From: CAWFGS01 sp963815535
GTDB lineage: Bacteria > Pseudomonadota > Alphaproteobacteria > Sphingomonadales > Sphingomonadaceae
Reading direction: 5' to 3'
NCBI GenBank assembly: GCA_963815535.1
Contig: CAWFGS010000003.1
Coordinates: 434,001-498,000, forward strand
DNA length: 64,000 nt
The position numbers and the translations under genes were made by a program. The notes under the pieces are model-generated. The model was given only the letters and a program-made list of their open reading frames with translations. It searched no databases and was not told the origin of the DNA. Positions 48,601 through 56,356 of the stretch are shown one piece after another. Numbering within the stretch: position 1 is the first letter of the stretch; each line of letters opens with the position of its first letter.

Positions 48601-48994
48601 CCTTGCCCTGCCATTCGCCATCCAACGTTTGCATTTTTCCCTGCGACAAAAGCGTGCACAGGCGGCCATAGGCGGCGCGATCGCGGGGGTAGGCGAGGAA
48701 GGCGTCTCCTTCGACCAATTCTATCCGGCAGCCAATAATGGGGCGCATTTTAGCGCGGCGGGCATTGGCGTGAAGGCGCACCACGCCCGCCATCGTATTG
48801 ATATCAGCGATGCCCAGCGCATCATAACCTTGTCCGTAAGCGGCCTCCACCAAATCGACGGCATCGGATGCGCCGCGCAGGAAAGAGAAGCAGCTCGCTA
48901 CACCCAATTCGACATAATCGGTGCGTGTGTTTGCGACAATCGGGCCGTCAGCGCGCAACTCGCGCTTTGCCGGTGTGAGTGGGGCATCGGGCAT
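45680..48994 (-). CDS. dnaE2: Error-prone DNA polymerase DnaE2
   Basis: 1104 residues. C-family polymerase for damage-induced mutagenesis. An N-terminal PHP domain (YVELGVASCFSFLRGAS, GIADINTMAG) is followed by the catalytic acids in PDIDVDFEHERREE and the VRPGPIQGD block, then a C-terminal OB domain (VKVAGIVLIRQRPGSAKGVCFITLEDE) and VAEHLFD. The full cassette order imuA-imuB-dnaE2 and a LexA box upstream show SOS control. ATG 48994 follows imuB's stop directly (stop 48995). Confidence 0.96.
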   Translation of the reverse strand: MPDAPLTPAKRELRADGPIVANTRTDYVELGVASCFSFLRGASDAVDLVEAAYGQGYDALGIADINTMAGVVRLHANARRAKMRPIIGCRIELVEGDAFLAYPRDRAAYGRLCTLLSQGKMQTLDGEWQGKGECQLTLDMLAEHSKGVQLIALPGEDLAAFADRLPCLVEALPTMRHIAAAYLYRGGDRARIVQLDKIARVNSLSILATNDVHYATPARRPLQDIMTCIREKTTVAEAGYLLHANAERHLKPPQEMQRLFAEWPHAIVATREVADACDFSLLELRYEYPELGVPKGRTPQTHLEQIAWEGATRRYPEGVPDKVMDLIKRELALIGTMNIARYFLTIKEIIDYARGCDPPILCQGRGSAANSAVCYCLGITSVDPAQVELLFERFISQERKEPPDIDVDFEHERREEVIQHIYRKYGRQRAGLCATVIHYRPRSAIREVGKAMGLSEDVTATIAKTIWGSWGSEMDGDRVEKETGLDLADPYLKRAIALADQMIGMPRHLSQHVGGFILTEGPLTQTVPIGNGAMPERSFIEWDKDDIDELRIMKVDILALGMLTCIRKSFDLIEAHYGKRYTLASIPQDDADVYDMLCKGDSVGVFQVESRAQMNMLPKLKPRKFYDLVIEVAIVRPGPIQGDMVHPYLKRRQGREKDEYPSPGPEHDPDELKNILGRTLGVPIFQEQAMKIALVAAEFTPAEANRLRKAMATFRSRGEVSEHKERMVGRMVERGYDREFAARCFSQIEGFGEYGFPESHAASFAHLVYVSSWIKCFYPDVFCAALLNSQPMGFYAPAQIVRDAREHGVEVRAPDVNYSDRDNLLEPGAKPGTWAVRLGLRQIGGFSADDAAKIARARTIPYKDVEAVRERTGLPVFAIEKLAAADAFRSAGIDRRQALWDARALKQSPNLPLFAFAQQRDEGDEHTVVLPTMPKCEHVVADYQTMRLSLKAHPFAFLRQNYTAEGYIPAATLRDRRFDARVKVAGIVLIRQRPGSAKGVCFITLEDEGGVINLVIWPNVMERYRGVIMGARMMEVHGRMQKDDDVIHVVAEHLFDATPKLLSLSDDLLETSVARADHVVSPLPSSLNRHPRDAKVIPSSRDFH

Positions 48995-50596
48995 CTATGC
49001 GAACAACCCATGCATAAACCATTGCGGCGCATCGCCGCGGCCATCGCCTGCTATTCCAGCGCGATAGATCCAGAAACGCCGCCCGACCTCGTCCTCCACC
49101 TTGTAATAATCGCGTATGCGAGCCGTAGAGCGTTCCCGCCACCATTCGGGCGCGATGCGTTCCGGCCCTTGCACCTTCACCACATCGTGCAAACGCCGCC
49201 GCCAGCGAAAACGGCGTGGTGGACCTTCGGGCGTGGCGTAGATGACGGTAACCAGTTCCGGCCGGTCGAACAGGCGCAACGGGCGTTCCCGCAGCGGGGT
49301 AGCCGCAGGCAGCGCCAATTTGCCGCGCAAGGCGGGCCGCCAGCCGACCGAGCGTTCGGGCATATGGCTGGCATAAGGAACCGCGCGCAGCACATGGTTT
49401 TCACCGATCCGGGCGCAAAGCCGGTCGATAAGTTCGGGCAGCGCGATGCCTTTCGCAACATCCTCGTCCAGCCCCGATTGGCGTGCGGCCATATCCTCGT
49501 GATGCAGCGCGGTCAGCGTGAAGGCATCGAATCCGAAATCCGCTTTCAACATGGCCAGCTTTTCTGCGAACAGGCGCACGATATGGTCAGGCGAACGCAC
49601 CGGGGCGGCAGTGCGCGCGTCCACCGACTGGATATCGCCATCGACCCGAAACGCGTCGAAACGCGCTGCACGCAGGCCTTGTTGACAGGCAAACAATTGC
49701 TCGCACAAATCATTGGCGAGGCCGGCCAGCACCGGCTCCAGCACGGCGGTGTGTCGGATGGGTTCCATTACGCGCGAGTGAGCGCGATATACGGTGCGTT
49801 CGGCGAGCGGTGCGACGGGCTCGGCAATCTGGCCTAGCGCTTGCTGCAATCGGTGGAGCGGATTGTCGGGAGCATCGGCTTTCCTGCTGACGAAGCGTTT
49901 GGCAAGACCATGCGAGCGGAACCGGCGGGCCAGTGCCAGTGTGGGAATATCCATCAATGCGCCGATGGTTTTTAAGCCCACTCTACGCAGCAGCAGAGCG
50001 GTTTCGGCATCGATACGCAGAGCCTCGATGGGGAGCGGCGCAATCGCGGCGCGCAGTCCCGCCTCGTCGCTATTCACACCGTTACCGTCATAGCGCGCCA
50101 ACGCCCAGGCTCCGCCGATGGTAGGCGCTATGGCGGTGCGGCTGGCGAGACCCATCGCGGCATAGCGGGCGCGCATATCAGCCAGCATCGCAGCCTCCCC
50201 GCCGAAACGGTGCGCTGCGCCGGTCGTGTCGAGCAGCAGACCGTCTCTACCGTTCCCCCATGAATCCACCGCCGTCCACGGACTCCAGCGACACGTCCAA
50301 CGGGTGAGGCGTTCGAGAAAGGCAGCGTCGCCCATTGGGTCGGACGGATGCACCTCAAGCAGCGGATAGATTGCGCGAGCATCGGTCAGTCGCTGGCCCG
50401 GTTTTGCGCCATTTTTGCGCGCGGCACTGTTCACTGCGTCGATAACCGTGCCATGTGCGCCTTCCGAAGTGAGCGCCAGCGGGGTCGTATTATCCGGACG
50501 CTTACCCGAATTGACGTTCAGCCCCCTCCATCTGTCCATTGCCAACGCCGGAAACCATGTCGAGACGATCCTGCGTTCGGTGCGCCGCCTGGTCAT
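48995..50596 (-). CDS. imuB: ImuB, Y-family polymerase-like adaptor
   Basis: 533 residues. Related to DinB/UmuC polymerases but catalytically dead: the first acidic motif is replaced by VSTWFPALAMDRW and the second by LLLDTTGAAHRFGG, as in known ImuB. It links DnaE2 to the beta clamp. The C-terminal RRRLHDVVKVQGPERIAPEWW and DYYKVED blocks are typical. Start overlaps imuA by 95 bases, within the cassette. Confidence 0.93.
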   Translation of the reverse strand: MTRRRTERRIVSTWFPALAMDRWRGLNVNSGKRPDNTTPLALTSEGAHGTVIDAVNSAARKNGAKPGQRLTDARAIYPLLEVHPSDPMGDAAFLERLTRWTCRWSPWTAVDSWGNGRDGLLLDTTGAAHRFGGEAAMLADMRARYAAMGLASRTAIAPTIGGAWALARYDGNGVNSDEAGLRAAIAPLPIEALRIDAETALLLRRVGLKTIGALMDIPTLALARRFRSHGLAKRFVSRKADAPDNPLHRLQQALGQIAEPVAPLAERTVYRAHSRVMEPIRHTAVLEPVLAGLANDLCEQLFACQQGLRAARFDAFRVDGDIQSVDARTAAPVRSPDHIVRLFAEKLAMLKADFGFDAFTLTALHHEDMAARQSGLDEDVAKGIALPELIDRLCARIGENHVLRAVPYASHMPERSVGWRPALRGKLALPAATPLRERPLRLFDRPELVTVIYATPEGPPRRFRWRRRLHDVVKVQGPERIAPEWWRERSTARIRDYYKVEDEVGRRFWIYRAGIAGDGRGDAPQWFMHGLFA

Positions 50597-51200
50597 AGCT
50601 CGCCTCCCACATGCGCGGCTGCATATCGCGCGCGCGGAACAGGTCTAGCGACCAGACAGGTGCGCCAGGCGCTTTTTCGTCGTGCGGATGTGCCAGCGAG
50701 GGGCGGCTTTCCACTCGCCAGCGGCGCCGTGCCCCGCTCAGATCGGAGTTTCCGCTCACCCTCAGCAGGAACGCTGGTACGCCATGACGCTCCGCCGCGA
50801 CTGCCAAGCGCCGTGTCGCTGTGAAATCGAGCGCGCGCGGATCGCCGTGGATCTCGCCGATGACCGCGCCCAGCGAAGGACATTTCAGCCCCTCTGCCAT
50901 AGTCCACAACGCCTCTTTCCCGTTCTTTGCTGCGACGTGAATGACATCCCGTCCCACCCGGCGAGGTATTCCATGCAGAAACACCCGCCCCAACTCGCGA
51001 ATGGATTTGTGATCTTGAACCCACAACACGGTAGCGCCCATGCCAGCCTCTACCTGCGACAGCGCGAGCCCGACTGCCGCCGCATCGCCTGGCGCGACGA
51101 ACATCTCTTGCAATGTCGATCCGGCGGGCACGAATCCACCCACCGGGACAGACGGCGTAGAAGGGGAAAGAGATTGGGATCGGCACAGATTATCGTTCAT
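50502..51200 (-). CDS. imuA: ImuA, RecA-like SOS mutagenesis protein
   Basis: 232 residues. RecA-fold relative without a clear Walker A. Blocks ATVLWVQDHKSIRELGRVFLHGI, GAVIGEIHGDPRALDFTATRRLAVAAERHGVP and SRPSLAHPHDEKAPGAPVW match ImuA. First gene of imuA-imuB-dnaE2. A LexA box lies 14-28 bases before the start ATG. Unbroken. Confidence 0.92.
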   Translation of the reverse strand: MNDNLCRSQSLSPSTPSVPVGGFVPAGSTLQEMFVAPGDAAAVGLALSQVEAGMGATVLWVQDHKSIRELGRVFLHGIPRRVGRDVIHVAAKNGKEALWTMAEGLKCPSLGAVIGEIHGDPRALDFTATRRLAVAAERHGVPAFLLRVSGNSDLSGARRRWRVESRPSLAHPHDEKAPGAPVWSLDLFRARDMQPRMWEASYDQAAHRTQDRLDMVSGVGNGQMEGAERQFG

Positions 51201-51213
51201 AAGAGAATCACTT

Positions 51214-51228
51214 GTTCCCTTTATGTTC
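51214..51228 (-). promoter_or_regulatory. LexA box (SOS operator)
   Basis: GTTC-CCTTTAT-GTTC on the plus strand (GAAC-N7-GAAC on the minus strand), the alphaproteobacterial LexA box form. It sits 14-28 bases upstream of imuA, overlapping its promoter region. Direct sequence match to the known consensus. Confidence 0.9.
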
Positions 51229-52150
51229 CGGTATTATGCTGCATGCAACAATATATATCCGGCGAATTGCAGCTGACGGCGGATATGCGCCGCAAGCTGC
51301 TTCAATCTTCGACTGAACTGATGCCGGCGCTCAACTCGAACAGTTTGTTCTAGGGAGACGCATGTTTCTGCCGTGAACAGGAAAATGGTGCGCCATGCAG
51401 TCGCCAGCGAACTCGTCTCTCCGCTGTTTTCCCTGATATCAGGCCTATTTCCTGTAAACTGACTTTTCTGGCGGCATTTGAAGTTGTTCGGTAAGGCGAC
51501 ACTGCATCAAAACCGCAGAACTCTGCGGCTTTGCCGAAAAGATCACCCCCTTCCCGATCTCTTTGGAACAGGGAATTCGCCTTTGAATAACAGGGAACTC
51601 GAAATGCGATAACAACGACTTCACACAGGTTTTATGGTGCGCGGTAAGTTCGCATTCGCGCAAGCCGACCTGCAGTAAAGAGCTAGCCTATGAGCATCCA
51701 TGTTCGGTCGTCGCATGGTGCTTTTGACGCCAACTGTTCAAATCGCGTGCAGCAAGGCTATGCGTGGGCGTCACATGGTCGGCCCATAGTTCTGGTACCA
51801 GAATGTCCTATGCAGCGAGCCGCAGCCCAAACGCGTTTTGGTGCATACCCGCTTGGATAGTAACGGACCCTGTGTGATTCTTCATCAACGTATAAGAGAC
51901 AGTCGATATCGTGGATAATTTTATTTTATCCTTAACAGTGGTTAGGAGTTGGGAGGTTCCAAGTAAGGTGTCGTTTTTCTTCACTGCACGCCTTAATATA
52001 ACGTAAGATAGACCTCAAGTACCTCAAAGTAACTAGGGTCTAAGAGGGTTCTAAGAAGGCTTTAAAAGGGCGTATAGGTTTCTATTGCCCTCACATTGCC
52101 ACGCAAGTAATTACTTTCGCAATCTTCGGTCATCGCAACCGGAGAATATC
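51229..52150. other. Long non-coding stretch between imuA and the methyltransferase island
   Basis: About 920 bases without a supported gene. It becomes AT-rich towards 51900-52080. It holds short CAGGGAA-type repeats (51427-51600), a small hairpin at 51513-51528 (CCGCAGA-TCTGCGG), and a 13-base match to the Tn5 mosaic end at 51890-51902. A 36-codon frame at 51243-51353 is not convincing. The stretch looks like the left border of acquired DNA or a mis-joined region. Confidence 0.6.
51567..51600. repeat. Pair of AACAGGGAA-type direct repeats
   Basis: AACAGGGAATTC (51567-51578) and AACAGGGAACTC (51589-51600) lie 22 bases apart; reversed relatives TTTTCCCTG (51427) and ATTTCCTGT (51447) lie nearby. 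Similar CAGGGAA-rich DNA is often seen near integrase remnants in alphaproteobacteria, which is memory and not proof here. Confidence 0.45.
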
Positions 52151-53521
52151 ATGTCTACGCCTACGCCTATCGAGTTCACCAACCGCCTGGTAATGAAGCC
52201 GGTTGCAAACTTGACCCCATACGCGCGCAACGCCCGCACCCATTCGAAGAAGCAGATCAAGCAGATCGCTCGCAGCATCGAGCGGTTCGGCTTCGTTAAT
52301 CCCGTGCTGGTGGGCGATGATGACCAGATCGTTGCCGGACATGGCCGGGTCGAAGCGGCCAAGCGGCTCGGGATGAGTAACGTGCCGACGCTGGCGCTGT
52401 CACATCTCAGTGAGGCGGAGCGGCAGGCTTATGTGCTGGCAGACAACAAGCTGGCCGAGAACGCCGGCTGGGACAAGGAACTGCTGGCGATCGAGCTGCA
52501 GCATCTAGTCGATCTCGACTTCGATGTGGAACTGACCGGGTTCGAGATCGCGGAGATCGATTTTGTCATCGAGGAAGCCGGTGCTAACAAGGCTGGCGAG
52601 AGTGATCGCATTGAAGACGCTGTTCCTGTGTCTGATGGACCGACCGTTACCAAAGCGGGCGATGTCTGGACGCTGGGAGCGCACCGGCTGATCTGCGGCG
52701 ATGCCCGCGACGCTGAGGTGATAGCAAAGCTACTCGACGGACGCCGCGCGCATCTCATGTTTACCGACCCACCGTACAATGTACCGATCGATGGCAATGT
52801 CTGCGGGCTCGGCAGTGTCACGCACAAGGAGTTCGCGTTCGCCAGCGGCGAGATGAGCCAGGACGAATTTACGACCTTCCTCACCCAGTCGCTCGCAACG
52901 CCCGCTTCGCATCTGAAAGACGGCGCCATTGCGTTCGTGTGTATGGACTGGCGCCATATGCGCGAGTTGCTCGACGCCGGCGAAGCCGTGTTCGACGAAC
53001 TGAAAAACCTGGTTGTCTGGAACAAGACCAATGGCGGGATGGGCGCCTTCTATCGTTCAAAACACGAGCTGGTGTTCGTATTCAAGAAGGGCACCGCACC
53101 CCACACCAACAGCTTCGGGCTCGGCGAGACCGTGCGCTATCGCACAAACGTGTGGGATTATGCTGGCATAAGCAGCGTGGGTGCCGAGCGCGACGAGGCC
53201 CTGGCGATGCATCCGACGGTCAAGCCGGTCGCGATGATCGCCGATGCAATCAAGGATTGTTCGCGGCGCGGCGAGGTGGTGATCGACTGCTTCGCCGGCT
53301 CGGGTTCGACGCTGATCGCTGCCGAGCAGAGCGGGCGCATCGCAATGCTGATCGAATACGAGCCCGGCTATTGCGACACCATCGTGCGACGTTGGCAGGA
53401 CTATACCGGCGATAAAGCGATACGCGCGCACGATGACGTGCCGTTCGACGATGTGATCGAGCCTGAGGGAGGCTCGGTGCCCGAGAAGCCAAGTATAGCA
53501 CGAGAAGGAGAACCAGCATGA
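52151..53521 (+). CDS. DNA methyltransferase with an N-terminal ParB-like domain
   Basis: 456 residues. N-terminal ParB/sulfiredoxin-like domain (about 10-100: NARTHSKKQIKQIARSIERFGFVNPVLV, AGHGRVEAAKRLG) and a C-terminal amino-methyltransferase of the DPPY type (catalytic FTDPPYNVPI, SAM motif FAGSGST). Such fusions methylate adenine or cytosine at N and are common in prophages. GGAGAATATC precedes ATG 52151. No restriction enzyme is near, so it is an orphan. Overlaps the next gene by four bases. Confidence 0.9.
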   Translation: MSTPTPIEFTNRLVMKPVANLTPYARNARTHSKKQIKQIARSIERFGFVNPVLVGDDDQIVAGHGRVEAAKRLGMSNVPTLALSHLSEAERQAYVLADNKLAENAGWDKELLAIELQHLVDLDFDVELTGFEIAEIDFVIEEAGANKAGESDRIEDAVPVSDGPTVTKAGDVWTLGAHRLICGDARDAEVIAKLLDGRRAHLMFTDPPYNVPIDGNVCGLGSVTHKEFAFASGEMSQDEFTTFLTQSLATPASHLKDGAIAFVCMDWRHMRELLDAGEAVFDELKNLVVWNKTNGGMGAFYRSKHELVFVFKKGTAPHTNSFGLGETVRYRTNVWDYAGISSVGAERDEALAMHPTVKPVAMIADAIKDCSRRGEVVIDCFAGSGSTLIAAEQSGRIAMLIEYEPGYCDTIVRRWQDYTGDKAIRAHDDVPFDDVIEPEGGSVPEKPSIAREGEPA

Positions 53522-53811
53522 GCGTGTGGGATGACGATGATGAAATCGGGTATCGCAAGCCGCCCAGATATACGCAGTTCCAGAAAGGCCGGTCGGGCAA
53601 TCCGAACGGGCGGCCTCGAAAAGCTAAGCCTTCAGCGCCCACCGAACCTTCAGCTGCATCCGTGGCGGCATCGACCGAACATGACGATGTCATGCGCGAA
53701 CTCTATGACGAGAAGGTCACCATAACCAGCAAGGGGAAGATGAAGCAGATCACCGCGTTCAGGGCGCTCGCCTTGCGACAGCGCAAGGATGCGCTCGGAG
53801 GCCCTTCATAA
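53518..53811 (+). CDS. DUF5681 protein, shorter than the family
   Basis: 97 residues. The N-terminal YRKPPRYTQFQKGRSGNPNGRPR block defines DUF5681, phage-associated proteins of unknown role. Relatives usually continue past the conserved KQITAFRALALRQ-type segment for several dozen residues; here the frame ends soon after, at LGGPS. That suggests a truncation or a frameshift near 53790. It is translated with the methyltransferase (ATGA overlap). Confidence 0.75.
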   Translation: MSVWDDDDEIGYRKPPRYTQFQKGRSGNPNGRPRKAKPSAPTEPSAASVAASTEHDDVMRELYDEKVTITSKGKMKQITAFRALALRQRKDALGGPS

Positions 53812-54215
53812 AACCTTTGGGGTTCCGCTCGGTTGCGCAGCTCGAGCGGCACTGTGAGGATCAAAATAGCTCAAGCCAAATTCAAAGCGCTAGCTGGCGC
53901 TAGGCAATAAAGGTTTAAAATGGGAGAACATATGGAAATCGTAATGTTTAGAATTGCCGCATTGCGCCCCAGTTTCGTTCGTTCGAGCGGTCGCGGCACG
54001 CCCACAATAGCTGCCGTTTGCCAAGTTTTCTCGAAGGCGATGTAGCTGCATTTATATGCGAAATACGTTAAGGTATCTCAACGTTCTACTTCACTGAGCC
54101 TTTTCAACAACCACCGTTGACTGGGCAATGCATGGCGCACTTGGAAGGCATCGGTCGGCTTACGGTAATTGAGCTATGAAGACGCCAACTTTGAAACCAA
54201 GGTCGTCGGCCAACC
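53812..54215. other. Intergenic stretch between the island and the secretion cluster
   Basis: About 400 bases. After the DUF5681 stop there may be remains of the rest of that gene. A frame from ATG 53920 or 53932 to TAG near 54045 (about 37-41 codons, with GGGAGAA before it) is possible but unsupported. It is lower in GC than the flanks. It probably marks the right end of the acquired segment. Confidence 0.45.
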
Positions 54216-55214
54216 TCACAGCAGCTCGCTCGTTCTTGCGATCTGTGTAATTCCACGCTTGCCAGCTTCGTCGCGGCCCAGTTGTACGATCACATCGATC
54301 ACACTGGAAGCATACGCGATGGTGTCTTGTCTGGTAAGGCCGAGGCCAGTTTGCATGACCATGAGTGCCAGCTGCTCCAGCGCGCCCGTCAGCGAGTTAG
54401 CGTGGATGGTCGAAAAGCTGCCGGGATGGCCGGTGTTGATGGCGCGAAGGAAGCTCACGCTTTCCGCTCCCCGCAATTCGCCCAACACTATCCTGTCCGG
54501 GCGCAGGCGCAAGGCAGCTTGCAGCAATTCGTTGGCGGTAACTTTCGCTTCGCCCAATTCACCCTTGACCGCCACGAGTCCGACCGCATTGGCGCCTGGA
54601 AATTTCAGCTCCGGCGTATCTTCCACCAGAACGACGCGTTGCTCTTCCGAGATTTCACCGAGCATGGCATTCAGAAACGTTGTCTTGCCGCTGGAAGTGC
54701 CGCCGGAGATCAGAATCGTCTGACGCTGCGCGATGGCCGCTTGTAAAAATGCGATCGGCTGCATTTGAGCGTCCGGCAATACCGCATCGCGAGGCGGTGC
54801 GAGGGGGCCGGAATCATAAGCGTCCAGCGGCAGATCGAGACGTCGGTGCCGCCGGATCGCCATGACCCAATGTTCGCGCGTTGCCGGCGGGCCGCAGAAT
54901 TGCACGCGCGCGCCGCCGGGTAGAGTGGCGCCGAGCAAGGGGTGTTCCCGATTGATGCCCTGATGGCTGACCCGCGCGACCTGTTCGGCAAGGCGCTGCA
55001 CCAGTCGGTCGTCGATTTCCGGCGCTGCAATGCGCTGCATTCCAGGCTGTCCGGCATCTTCGATCCATAGTTCGCCCGGCTGGTTGACCATGATTTCCGT
55101 CACCGTGTCGCGTTCCAGCCATTGGCGGAACGGCGCGAGATAAGCGTCGAGATAGACGCTGCGTTCGCGGGGAACCGGCACGGTATCGGTCAGAGTGACT
55201 ATCTCGGCCGACAT
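54216..55214 (-). CDS. virB11: VirB11-type T4SS ATPase
   Basis: 332 residues. Hexameric ATPase of type IV secretion. Walker A is ISGGTSSGKTTFLNAML near residue 164; the Asp box LVEDTPELKF, Walker B ALRLRPDRIVLGELRG and His box TGHPGSFSTIHAN all follow. ATG 55214 is preferred, since the longer frame to 55388 lies in virB10. Last gene of the virB operon, 7 bases after virB10. Confidence 0.95.
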   Translation of the reverse strand: MSAEIVTLTDTVPVPRERSVYLDAYLAPFRQWLERDTVTEIMVNQPGELWIEDAGQPGMQRIAAPEIDDRLVQRLAEQVARVSHQGINREHPLLGATLPGGARVQFCGPPATREHWVMAIRRHRRLDLPLDAYDSGPLAPPRDAVLPDAQMQPIAFLQAAIAQRQTILISGGTSSGKTTFLNAMLGEISEEQRVVLVEDTPELKFPGANAVGLVAVKGELGEAKVTANELLQAALRLRPDRIVLGELRGAESVSFLRAINTGHPGSFSTIHANSLTGALEQLALMVMQTGLGLTRQDTIAYASSVIDVIVQLGRDEAGKRGITQIARTSELL

Positions 55215-55221
55215 TGCCCGA

Positions 55222-56356
55222 TCAACCGCCGCTGACTTGCGAGAAATCGAGATCGCGGGCGGTAAAGATACGGATCGGTTCACCCTGGCGGACGCGAACG
55301 GTGGGACCGATCTGGCCATCGGTTTGCAGGGCTTGCGATGCGGCGCTCTGCCCGCCGCCCAGCACAACCGTTCCGCCCCCGCTGGCAAGGTTGCTCAACC
55401 CGCCGACGACCGACAGCAGCAATGCGGAGCCGAACCGTTTGAAAAAGTTCGAATTGACCTTGCCTTCCAATCCGGTCGTGCCATCGAAACCGATGGCAGG
55501 GGAAGCGATATTCACCGACGCTCCGTCGGGACGGATCAATCGGGTCCAGATCACGTATGCGCGTTTCTGCCCCGCCTGCAGGCCGGACTGATATTGTCCG
55601 ATAAGGCGGCTTGAGCGTGGGACCAGCACGCGTTTTCCATCGAAACTGCGGACGTCCTGGCTCACGACGGCGCGAACGAAGCCGGGAACATTCGTATCGA
55701 TCGCCGTTTCCAAAATGGCAGGGATCAGAGTGCCTTGCGTTACCGTCGTGGCCGGGTTCGTCATCGGGATCGGCCTGCGCCGTCGCGCCTCCGACGCCGC
55801 CGATCCGGCTGGCGAAGTCGCCCGCGCCGCCCTCGGCCGCCGGGCCGACGCTTTCGGCGGCAGCCACGACCGGAGAGGACACCACGCCGACGGATGCCCC
55901 GCTTGCATCGTAAACGATCGTGGGGCTGGCGTAGGGGTTTACCGCCGGTCCCGCGTTGACCATCGGCGCGGCCGACAGAATAGGCGACGGTGCCGGATCA
56001 TATTGTGGAGCAGCCACCGTACCAGCAGTGTTGATCGGCGCGACTTCCGGTGCGGGCGTTGCCGCTGCTGCCACCGGCTGCGTCGGAACCGCGACATCGG
56101 GATTGCCGATCGCTTCGGGGGGCGCAAGCCGCGCGGAATTCATACTCCACAAGGTAACTGCCCCCAGCATAGCGACAATGGCGACACCGGCGGCCAAACC
56201 AAGACCATCCGATTTACCCTTGCGCTGGGTAACGGCGGGAAACGCATTGCGGCTGGCGAGATCTATGATTTCCGCCGTTTCGCCTTCTCGCGGATCGACA
56301 TCGTTGGCGACGGTTCCAGGTTCGGTTTTCGCTGACAATCGTGTGGCGAGGCGCAT
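55222..56356 (-). CDS. virB10: VirB10-type T4SS core protein, with a one-base frameshift
   Basis: Spans both membranes in the T4SS core. The N-terminus (MRLATRLSAKT...) has a cytoplasmic tail, a membrane helix (GLAAGVAIVAMLGAVTLW) and a Pro/Ala-rich linker ending GGATAQADP. The C-terminal TrbI/VirB10 domain is in the next frame: MTNPATTVTQGTLIPAILETAIDTNVPGFVRAVVSQDV, then SRLIGQYQSG and SGGGTVVLGGGQ. GATCCCGATG should read GAT CCG ATG, one base extra at 55766-55768. Repaired length 377 residues. ATG 56356 overlaps the virB9 stop. Confidence 0.92.

Noticed and set aside
51336..51352. GAACAGTTTGTTC inverted repeat resembling a Gram-positive SOS box
   Set aside because: Spacing is five instead of four, it lies in no promoter, and the organism uses the GTTC-N7-GTTC type.
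51243..51353. 36-codon plus-strand frame just after the LexA box
   Set aside because: No ribosome site and no recognisable sequence; the LexA box is better explained by imuA.
53932..54045. Short frame with GGGAGAA before it, between DUF5681 and virB11
   Set aside because: About 37 codons, no similarity that I recognise; too weak to call a gene.
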